Positions 26,783 through 34,287 of a DNA stretch of 46,609 nucleotides are shown piece after piece. How positions within the stretch are numbered: position 1 is the stretch's first letter; each line of letters opens with the position of its first letter. The notes beneath the pieces are model-generated. The model was not told the origin of the DNA and ran no database searches. It saw only the letters and a program-made list of their open reading frames with translations. The stretch lies in the NCBI GenBank assembly GCA_015063645.1, contig SVTS01000013.1, positions 1-46,609 of the forward strand, given 5' to 3'. The DNA is from Oscillospiraceae bacterium (GTDB taxonomy: Bacteria; Bacillota; Clostridia; Oscillospirales; CAG-272). The translations under genes and the position numbers were made by a program.

Positions 26783-28165
26783 ATGAGAAAAAAATATATC
26801 CCCGCGCTGGCACTTCTGGCAGCCGCGCTGATCCTCATCGGCATCGCAGCCGGCCAGTTGATCCGCCGCGGGAAGGACACCGATACCGGCGAAGCCCTGC
26901 CGACAGATATTCAGGTGACCGAGCAGGAGACCACCGCACCGGTGACTACAGTTCCGGAGACTTCCGCGCCCGATACTACTGCTCCGGTGACTTCCGCGCC
27001 GGTGACCACCGCACCCGATACCACCGCGCCCGATACTACCGCGCCCGTGACCACCGCGCCCGATACTACCGCTCCGGCGACTTCCGCGCCGGTGACCACT
27101 GTGCCCGATACCACTGCTCCTGAGACCACTGCGCCGCCGCATTCCCATGCGCCGGCGGGAAATGTGCTCTGCGATGCGGATCGGCACTGGTATCTCTGTT
27201 CCTGCGGAATCACGCTCCGGGAGAGCGCCCATGCCGATTACAATCTGTCCGGGAAATGCGATCTCTGCGGCTATCCCATGCCTGTGGAGACACAGCCGCC
27301 GCAGACGTCTCCGGCGGAAACACAGCCGCCCATCCTTCAGGAAGGGGAAGCACTGCAGGAGATCCTGCAGCCTGCACAGATCACCCTGCTGCGCCCGGAA
27401 GCCAGCGGAACGCTTACCGCTGAAACAAAAACGGCTGTGCTGGATTATTCCCACACCGGGGACGGATATATCATGATCCGCTTCACCGAAGAGGTGACCG
27501 AACGGCTCAAGGTCAAGCTGGAAGGCCCGACAACGACCTACACCTACAACATAAAGCCGCTGGAATGGACCGTGTTCCCCCTGTCGGACGGAAACGGGGA
27601 ATACCGGGCGACAGTCTACCGCAACATATCCGGCAGCCGCTACGCCGCCGTGCTGGCACAGCGGTTCACCGCTCAGATGGAAAACGAATTCGCGCCGTTT
27701 CTGCGCCCCAATCAGTATGTGAATTACGAAAACGCCGTGAACACCATGAACAAGGCGGCAGAGCTGTCGGCGGGCATCACCGACACGCTGAAAAAAGTGG
27801 AAGCCATCTATTCCTATGTGACCCGGACAATCACGTACGATTATGACAAAGCCGGCTCGGTGCAGAGCGGCTACCTGCCGGATCTGGATCGGGTTCTGGA
27901 GGAAAAAAAGGGCATCTGCTTCGACTACGCCGCGCTGATGACCGGCATGCTCCGCTCCCAGAATATCGCCTGCAAGCTGATTGTGGGATATGCCGACAGT
28001 CAGTACCACGCCTGGATCAGCGTCTGGACGCCGGACAAGGGCTGGATCGACGGCGCGATCTTCTTCGACGGCGAAAAATGGCAGCGCATGGATCCCACCT
28101 TTGCCTCCGCAGGCGGAAGCAAGGCAATGGAGGGCGTCGTCTACACGTCCAAATATATCTACTGA
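26783..28165 (+). CDS. Membrane-anchored/secreted transglutaminase-like protein with Thr/Pro repeat stalk
   Basis: N-terminal TM; TTAPDTTAPVTT repeats; Cys-rich HWYLCSCG...CDLCGYP; transglutaminase core KGICFDYAALMTGMLRSQNI...YHAWISVW...MDPTFA (Cys-His-Asp triad). Confidence 0.88.
   Translation: MRKKYIPALALLAAALILIGIAAGQLIRRGKDTDTGEALPTDIQVTEQETTAPVTTVPETSAPDTTAPVTSAPVTTAPDTTAPDTTAPVTTAPDTTAPATSAPVTTVPDTTAPETTAPPHSHAPAGNVLCDADRHWYLCSCGITLRESAHADYNLSGKCDLCGYPMPVETQPPQTSPAETQPPILQEGEALQEILQPAQITLLRPEASGTLTAETKTAVLDYSHTGDGYIMIRFTEEVTERLKVKLEGPTTTYTYNIKPLEWTVFPLSDGNGEYRATVYRNISGSRYAAVLAQRFTAQMENEFAPFLRPNQYVNYENAVNTMNKAAELSAGITDTLKKVEAIYSYVTRTITYDYDKAGSVQSGYLPDLDRVLEEKKGICFDYAALMTGMLRSQNIACKLIVGYADSQYHAWISVWTPDKGWIDGAIFFDGEKWQRMDPTFASAGGSKAMEGVVYTSKYIY
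26929..27138 (+). repeat. Coding tandem degenerate repeat encoding T-[TS]-[AV]-P-[DVE]
   Basis: Translated TTAPVTTVPETSAPDTTAPVTSAPVTTAPDTTAPDTTAPVTTAPDTTAPATSAPVTTVPDTTAPETTAPP. Confidence 0.85.
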
Positions 28166-28183
28166 TCACCGCGGGAGGAACTT

Positions 28184-29230
28184 ATGAAAGCCTTGCAACT
28201 GACCCACACAGAGTATGCCGGCATTTTCGGCAGGCTTGCTCTGCTGCTGCGAAGCGGAATCCCTCTCGGAGACGGGCTCCGGCTTCTCGGCGAGGAAGAG
28301 AAAGACGAATCCCTTGCCGCCGCTCTCACCGGTATGGCAGACCGGCTGGATACGGGTGAATATCTGTCTGACGCCATGGACAAAGCGGAATGCTTCACCG
28401 CGGCGGACACCGGCATGATCCGTGCGGCGGAAGCCGCCGGCAATATGGAGCAGGCACTTGCCTCCCTCGGCAGCTATCACGAGAGACAGGAGCGTCTGCG
28501 GGGCGTGATCCGCCGTTCGCTGACCTATCCGGCGGTTCTGGGCATTGTTATGCTCGCCGTACTGGTGCTTCTTGTGACGGAGGTTCTGCCGGTTTTTGAC
28601 GGAGTCTACCGTTCCCTCGGCGGAAGCATTTCCGGCCCTGCCGCCGGACTGCTTGCCTTCGGAAACGCGCTGGGAGTGATCCTGCCGTATATCGGAATCG
28701 TGCTTGCCGCCGTTGTCGCAGCTGCTGCCGTCATTGCACTGATCCCCCGGGCATCGGATGCCGTCCGGTCGGCTTTCCGCCGCCGATTCGGGGATCGGGG
28801 CATTTTGCGGAAAATGAACAACGCCCGCATGGCGCAGGCACTCGCCGCCGCCCTGAGCAGCGGTCTTCCCGCGGAGGAAGCGCTCCTTCTGGCAGAGGGG
28901 CTGATGAGCGACTGTCCCGGCGCGCTGCAGCGCTGCCGCGACTGCCGGGAAATGCTCCTCTCGGGACAGGATCTGACGGATGCTCTGGAAAAAGCAGAGC
29001 TTTTCTCCCCCGCAGACTGCCGGATGCTGTCCGTGGGACAGCGCACGGGCAATCTGGAGGAGGTCACGGATCATCTGGCACTCCGGATGGCGGAGGACGC
29101 GGAGAATGCGCTGGAAGAGCGGATTCTGCAGATCGAGCCTACCCTGATCCTTCTCACCTCCATTCTGGTGGGAATCCTTCTGCTGACAGTCATGCTTCCG
29201 CTGATCGACATCATGAATGCCATCGGGTGA
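28184..29230 (+). CDS. Type II secretion/type IV pilus assembly F/PilC-like protein
   Basis: LALLLRSGIPLGDGLRLL..., LERRIRR-type TM organisation, LSVGQRTGNLEEVTDHLALRMAEDAENALEERILQIEPTLILLTSILVGILLLTVMLPLIDIMNAIG typical of the GspF C-terminus. Confidence 0.9.
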   Translation: MKALQLTHTEYAGIFGRLALLLRSGIPLGDGLRLLGEEEKDESLAAALTGMADRLDTGEYLSDAMDKAECFTAADTGMIRAAEAAGNMEQALASLGSYHERQERLRGVIRRSLTYPAVLGIVMLAVLVLLVTEVLPVFDGVYRSLGGSISGPAAGLLAFGNALGVILPYIGIVLAAVVAAAAVIALIPRASDAVRSAFRRRFGDRGILRKMNNARMAQALAAALSSGLPAEEALLLAEGLMSDCPGALQRCRDCREMLLSGQDLTDALEKAELFSPADCRMLSVGQRTGNLEEVTDHLALRMAEDAENALEERILQIEPTLILLTSILVGILLLTVMLPLIDIMNAIG

Positions 29231-29234
29231 ATCC

Positions 29235-29549
29235 ATGAGAAACAACACACGAAAACAGCTGCAGGTTTTTCTGCCGCTTCTGCTTGCCCTTGCGGTTCTC
29301 CTCGGATTTCTGGCGGCAGTCTCCCGTCTGGATGCGGGAAACCGCCGGGAGGAACAGCTCCGCCTGGAAGAGACGCTGAAGCGGGCAGCCATTGCCTGCT
29401 ATTCCCTGGAAGGGGCGTATCCGGTCTCGGCAGAGGCACTGGCGGCGTCCTCGGGGCTGTCCTGGAATACGAATCACTACGACGTGAAATACGAATACTG
29501 CGGCTCCAACCTGATGCCCGACATTACGGTGCTTATACGAAGAAAATGA
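29235..29549 (+). CDS. Small pilin-like protein (single N-terminal TM)
   Basis: One TM then LKRAAIACYSLEGAYPVSAEALAASSGL, pseudopilin-like; context. Confidence 0.5.
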   Translation: MRNNTRKQLQVFLPLLLALAVLLGFLAAVSRLDAGNRREEQLRLEETLKRAAIACYSLEGAYPVSAEALAASSGLSWNTNHYDVKYEYCGSNLMPDITVLIRRK

Positions 29550-30049
29550 AGACGAAACGAACCAACATCACCGCCGCGGCGCCCCTTGTGCTCCTCGCTT
29601 TTTTCGCGGTGCTGGCGGCGACCGTCCTGCTGACGGGAGCCACCCTGTACCGATCCCGGACGGAATCCGGGCAGATCGCCTGGGAAAAGCGTACCGCATC
29701 CCGGTATCTGTCGATGCGGATCCGCCAGAGCGATACGGCAGGCGCGTTCTTCGTGGGGGATTTTGACACAAAAGCCCCCGGCGGAAGCGGCGACACCTTT
29801 TTCGCCCTTGAGATGCATGACGGCGTGCTGTATTCCACCCGGATCTACGTCTGGGAGGGAAAGCTCTGCGAGCTGTTCGCCCCCCACGATGCCGATTTTG
29901 ACAGAGGGGACGGGGAAGTGCTGACTGCCCTGTCGGATCTGCATTTCACACTGGCGGGGGATCGCCTCGGCGCGCGTCTCCGCTTTGCGGACGGAACGGA
30001 GCAGGAGCTTTTTTTCACAATGCGCTCCTCCGGGGAGGCTCTGCCATGA
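29546..30049 (+). CDS. Small membrane protein, DUF4860-like, pilus-associated
   Basis: Single TM, ATGA overlap with preceding gene, position in pilus operon. Confidence 0.5.
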   Translation: MKTKRTNITAAAPLVLLAFFAVLAATVLLTGATLYRSRTESGQIAWEKRTASRYLSMRIRQSDTAGAFFVGDFDTKAPGGSGDTFFALEMHDGVLYSTRIYVWEGKLCELFAPHDADFDRGDGEVLTALSDLHFTLAGDRLGARLRFADGTEQELFFTMRSSGEALP

Positions 30050-30453
30050 AAAACAAATCCTATCTGCTCCTTCTGGAGCAGATGTGCATGATCCTTGTCT
30101 TTGCCCTTGCCGCCGCGCTCACTCTGCAGGGCTTCGCCCTGTCCGGGGAAATGATCCGGGAGAGCCGCACGCTGGAAAGCGCCTCTCTGGCGGCACAGAA
30201 TATGGCGGAAATCCTCAAACAGAGCGAGGGTGATCTCGCCTGCGCCGCCGAAATGCTGGGCGGCACCGCGGACAGCGCGGCGCGCCGCGTGATCTGCACC
30301 GATGAAGAAAACCGCTTCACGCTGACCGCAGAACTGACCGACACGGACAATCCCCTGCTCGGAGCCGCGCAGATCCGGGCGGAAGCCGCGGACGGCGGGA
30401 CAATTTATTCTCTGCGCGTTTGCTGGCAAAGGAGGGATCCCCTTGAAACATGA
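30046..30453 (+). CDS. Type IV pilin/pseudopilin-like protein
   Basis: LLLLEQMCMILVFALAAALTLQGFALSGEMIRESRTLESASLAAQNMAEILKQ; ATGA overlap. Confidence 0.55.
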   Translation: MKNKSYLLLLEQMCMILVFALAAALTLQGFALSGEMIRESRTLESASLAAQNMAEILKQSEGDLACAAEMLGGTADSAARRVICTDEENRFTLTAELTDTDNPLLGAAQIRAEAADGGTIYSLRVCWQRRDPLET

Positions 30454-30802
30454 TCGCGTCCCCCTCCCGACCCCCGTTGGCGTGACCACGCTTTTTGTGA
30501 TCTTCGCCGCCCTTTGCCTGACTGTTTTCTGCCTGCTTTCTCTCAGCACCGCCGACGCGGATCGCCGCCTTGCGGCATCCTCGGCGCAAGCCGCCGCGGC
30601 TTATTACGCCGCCGACTGCGAAGCGGAGCGGATCTTTGCTGAGCTCCGCGCCGGAAGAATGCCCGCCGGAGTCACGGCGGAGGGAAGCCGGTGCAGCTAT
30701 GTCTGCCCGATCACAGACACGCTCGCCCTGCACGTGGAGCTGATCCGCACGGAGAGCGGATGGAGCATCCTGCAGTGGCAGGCTGTATCGGAAAATCGAT
30801 AA
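30443..30802 (+). CDS. Small PilX/pseudopilin-like membrane protein (TTG start)
   Basis: N-terminal TM, AAAAYYAADCEAERIFAELRAG resembles PilX-type proteins; RBS aggaggg before TTG. Confidence 0.5.
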   Translation: MKHDRVPLPTPVGVTTLFVIFAALCLTVFCLLSLSTADADRRLAASSAQAAAAYYAADCEAERIFAELRAGRMPAGVTAEGSRCSYVCPITDTLALHVELIRTESGWSILQWQAVSENR

Positions 30803-30822
30803 TCCCGGAAAGGAACCATACC

Positions 30823-31878
30823 ATGAACCAGCTGATATATTACCTGAAGCACGCGGTAGCGGAATGCGCATCGGATATTTTCTTCGTCGCCGGCGGACCT
30901 GTCAGCGAAAAGCGGGACGGTCACATTCTGCCGCTTGAGGAAGAGCGGCTTCTGCCGCCGGATACCGAGCGTCTGCTCCGTGCAATCTACGAAGCCGCCG
31001 GACGCTCCATCGACCGCTTTCTTGAGACGGGCGACGACGATTTTGCCTTCTCCATCCCCGGTCTCTCCCGCTTCCGCGTGAATGCCTACCGGCAGCGGGG
31101 CTCCATGGCTGCCGTGGTGCGGGTGGTCTCCTTTGACATCCCGGACTGGCAGCAGATCCACATCCCGGAGGCTGTTATGAAGCTCTCCGACATCACCCAC
31201 GGACTGATCCTCTTCACGGGCACCGCGGGCAGCGGCAAATCCACCACCCAGGCGTGCATCATCGACCGCATCAACCGGACGCGGGACTGCCACATCGTAA
31301 CGCTGGAGGATCCCATCGAATATCTGCACCGGAATCAGAAGAGTATCGTGAGCCAGAGAGAAATCGCCGTGGATACGGGGGATTATCTGTCGGCTCTGCG
31401 CGCCTGCCTGAGACAGGCGCCGGACGTCATTCTCCTCGGTGAGATGCGGGATCCGGAGACGATCCGCACCGCCATCACAGCCGCCGAGACCGGTCACACC
31501 GTTATCGCCACCATGCACACCAAGGGTGCCGTCAACGCCATCGACCGGGTGATCGATATCTTCTCCGGCTCCTATCAGGAGCAGTTCCGTTTTCAGCTGG
31601 CAACCGTTCTGCGGACGGTGGTCTCCCAGCAGATGCTCCCCGCAGGGGACGGCAGCAGCATCCCTGCCTTCGAGATCATGCACAACAACAGTGCCATCCG
31701 CAGCATGATCCGGGACAACCGCAATCACCAGATCGAAAACGCCATCCTCACCGGCCGTGCGGAGGGCATGGTTTCCATGGATGCCGCCATCCTCTCCCTC
31801 TGCCGGGACGGACTGATCACAAAAGAAACCGCCCTCGCCTACGCGGATCATCCGGACACGCTGGCAAGGCAGATCTGA
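30823..31878 (+). CDS. PilT-type retraction ATPase
   Basis: Walker A GTAGSGKST, LEDPIEYLH, LLGEMRDPETI, TGHTVIATMHT, AIRSMIRD (PilT AIRNLIRE-like) motifs. Confidence 0.92.
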   Translation: MNQLIYYLKHAVAECASDIFFVAGGPVSEKRDGHILPLEEERLLPPDTERLLRAIYEAAGRSIDRFLETGDDDFAFSIPGLSRFRVNAYRQRGSMAAVVRVVSFDIPDWQQIHIPEAVMKLSDITHGLILFTGTAGSGKSTTQACIIDRINRTRDCHIVTLEDPIEYLHRNQKSIVSQREIAVDTGDYLSALRACLRQAPDVILLGEMRDPETIRTAITAAETGHTVIATMHTKGAVNAIDRVIDIFSGSYQEQFRFQLATVLRTVVSQQMLPAGDGSSIPAFEIMHNNSAIRSMIRDNRNHQIENAILTGRAEGMVSMDAAILSLCRDGLITKETALAYADHPDTLARQI

Positions 31879-31912
31879 TTTATTTGCTTCAATAAATTAA
31901 CAATTTTGGCAG

Positions 31913-31958
31913 AACAAGGATATCCCACAAAAAACTACGGGGATATCCTTGTTTTTTT
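31913..31958 (+). terminator. Rho-independent terminator of the pilus operon
   Basis: aacaaggatatccc ... gggatatccttgtt then ttttt. Confidence 0.88.
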
Positions 31959-31981
31959 GTTGTAAAAGTTCAGGAAAACCC

Positions 31982-32010
31982 TTGAAACTTTTTGTAACTT
32001 GTGCGATAAT
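31982..32010 (+). promoter_or_regulatory. Promoter of NRPS operon
   Basis: TTGAAA-17 bp-GATAAT, about 100 nt upstream of the GTG start at 32108. Confidence 0.65.
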
Positions 32011-32107
32011 ATAGTATCCCCATTTATACATATTACATTGTGCGTCATATCGGCATACATACTTTTGAAAAATTACAAAAAAACGGTCTGATCCGCAGGA
32101 AAGGCAG

Positions 32108-33334
32108 GTGGTAGCTGTGCCAAAAATTTACGTGAACATGTTCGGCGAATTCTCCCTTCACACGGACAATGCAGAAATACGCGAAACCGACAGCAGATCC
32201 CGGAAAGTCTGGCTTCTTCTGGCGTATCTGCTCTTTCATCACGCACGCCCGGTCAAGCCCGGCGAGCTGATGAATATGCTGTGGTCGGAAGGCGAAAAGG
32301 CACCCGGAGCACTCAAGACACTGCTGTACCGTGTCCGGACGGAACTGGACAAGCTGTGGGAGGGCGCAGGCAAGGAGCTGATTCTGTTCCGGCAGAACGG
32401 CTATATCTGGAACAGCGATATTCCGCTGCAGCTGGACTACGAGGAGTTCGACCGCCATTATGATACGCTTGCCGCATCCGGAGAAAGCAGCACGGAGGAG
32501 ACCGTCGCTCTGCTGGATCTGTACCGCGGAGATTTTCTGACGCATTTTTCCACCGAATTATGGGTGACGCCCCACGCCGTATATTACCACAATCTCTATA
32601 TTGAATCCCTGCTGGGCATCCTTCCGGTGCTGGAAGAGAACCGGCAGTTTGACGATATGCTCCGGCTCTGCCGGGCGGCAGCCGCAGGGGAGCCTTTCCA
32701 CGAGGGGATCCACTGCTGCCTGATGAAAGCGTACATCGGTCAGAAGAAATACAAGGAAGCGATGGAGGTCTACACCGAGCTGCGGGACCGCTTCCAGTCG
32801 GAATTGGGCGTTGTCCCCTCCGAGGAGATCCGGAGCATTTACGCCGAGGCAGCCCGCTGCGGCAGTCAGCACATACTCAATGCAGAGTCCCTGCGGGAGA
32901 ATCTGAACGAGAAGGATTCCCTTGCCGGCGCTCTCATCTGCGATTACGATTTCTTCCGCGTGCTGTATCAGTCCATGGCGCGCTCCGTCCTCCGCAGCGG
33001 CATTGCCGTCCATCTGGCGCTCCTCACTATGAAGGGCAGACGCGTGGAAATCACAAACGAAAAACGCTGGGAAAAGCTGAGCGCTCATCTGGAGGAGACG
33101 ATCCGTCACTCTCTGCGGCGGGGTGATTCCGCTGCCGCCTGCACCACCTCGCAGTATGTGATCATGCTGCCCCAGGCGAATTACGAAAACAGCTGCCGGG
33201 TCTGCGAGAGGATCATCAGCGGATATTATAAAAAAGTATCCCGTCTGGATATCGATATAAACTACGAAGTCTTTCCCATTCAGCCGGACAGCAAGGAGAA
33301 TTACCAATGGATAAGAGAACCGGATCAGCCCTGA
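32108..33334 (+). CDS. BTAD/SARP-like transcriptional regulator with degenerate GGDEF-like C-terminal domain
   Basis: OmpR-like wHTH (KIYVNMFGEFSLHTDN...VWLLLAYLLFHHARPVKPGELMNMLW...LKTLLYRVRTELDK), BTAD region (LLDLYRGDFL...YIGQKKYKEAMEVYTELRDRFQSELGVVPSEEIRSIY), C-term RGDSAAACTTSQYVIMLPQANYENSCRVCERI. Confidence 0.85.
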   Translation: MVAVPKIYVNMFGEFSLHTDNAEIRETDSRSRKVWLLLAYLLFHHARPVKPGELMNMLWSEGEKAPGALKTLLYRVRTELDKLWEGAGKELILFRQNGYIWNSDIPLQLDYEEFDRHYDTLAASGESSTEETVALLDLYRGDFLTHFSTELWVTPHAVYYHNLYIESLLGILPVLEENRQFDDMLRLCRAAAAGEPFHEGIHCCLMKAYIGQKKYKEAMEVYTELRDRFQSELGVVPSEEIRSIYAEAARCGSQHILNAESLRENLNEKDSLAGALICDYDFFRVLYQSMARSVLRSGIAVHLALLTMKGRRVEITNEKRWEKLSAHLEETIRHSLRRGDSAAACTTSQYVIMLPQANYENSCRVCERIISGYYKKVSRLDIDINYEVFPIQPDSKENYQWIREPDQP

Positions 33335-34245
33335 GGTTTCCGATCATCGCGGAATACCGCTGCGATGCGGAAGAGGGAAGACTGATCGGCGACTGCAGTG
33401 CGCTGGGTACATGGCTGGGCTATCCCCCGCAGGAGCTGCAGTCCCAGCGTATATCCCGCATTCTGACGCCGGATTCCCGCGAGGAAGCCCGCGCCATACG
33501 CAGCGCGCTGACAGAATCCTCCCCGCGGACAGATCGGCTTCTGGCGTTCCGGCACAGGGACGGACACGTTCTCTGGGCTCTGGTCTTTGCCGAGATTGTG
33601 AAAAATCCGGCGGGGGGGATCGAAATACTGCATTCACTGATCCCCGCTCCCGGAGCGGGGACTGTCTGTGAAACGGTGCAGGATGAGCTGGAAACCCAGC
33701 GCCTGCAGCTGATACAGAACCGGCGGACAATCGGCTCCCTGAGCCTGCGCGTCTCCCAGGATCCGCTGACACAGATCTACAACGCCGCATCGGTGCGGGA
33801 GCTGTCCGAGGAATATCTGGCATTCCCTGAGCGGAATTGTGCCGTTCTTGTGATCGACATCGACGATTTCAAGAAAATCAACGACTGCTACGGACATATT
33901 TTCGGAGATTCGGTGCTGATCTGCATTGCCGAAGCGATCCGGAAGCTTTTCCGCTCGCAGGATATCGTGGGCCGCGTGGGCGGCGATGAATTTTTTGTTC
34001 TGATGAAAGATACGGCGGACACCGCCATCATCCGGCGCCGCTGTGAGAAAATTGTCGAAACCTTCCGGGATATGCGTTTCCCCGGCAGGGAGGATGTCCG
34101 CATCTGCTGCTCGGTGGGCGCCGCTGTCTGCCCGCAGCAGGGGAAGAATTACACCACCCTCTTCCACGCGGCAGATCTGGCAATGTACCGCGCCAAAGCA
34201 TCCGGCAAAAACCGCTGCTGTCTGGCAGGCGAAGCGGACGGATGA
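33307..34245 (+). CDS. PAS-GGDEF diguanylate cyclase
   Basis: PAS-like N-term; VLVIDIDDFKKINDCYGHIFGDSVL and GRVGGDEFFVLM (intact GGDEF), ADLAMYRAKASGKNR. Confidence 0.92.
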   Translation: MDKRTGSALRFPIIAEYRCDAEEGRLIGDCSALGTWLGYPPQELQSQRISRILTPDSREEARAIRSALTESSPRTDRLLAFRHRDGHVLWALVFAEIVKNPAGGIEILHSLIPAPGAGTVCETVQDELETQRLQLIQNRRTIGSLSLRVSQDPLTQIYNAASVRELSEEYLAFPERNCAVLVIDIDDFKKINDCYGHIFGDSVLICIAEAIRKLFRSQDIVGRVGGDEFFVLMKDTADTAIIRRRCEKIVETFRDMRFPGREDVRICCSVGAAVCPQQGKNYTTLFHAADLAMYRAKASGKNRCCLAGEADG

Positions 34246-34287
34246 TATCCGTTCTGCGGCAAGAAAACGAAAAAAGGAATATGGCTT

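Noticed and set aside
26929-27138. Short tandem repeats considered as a CRISPR array
   Set aside because: In-frame coding repeat of about 15 bp units encoding T/P residues, with no spacers or cas genes
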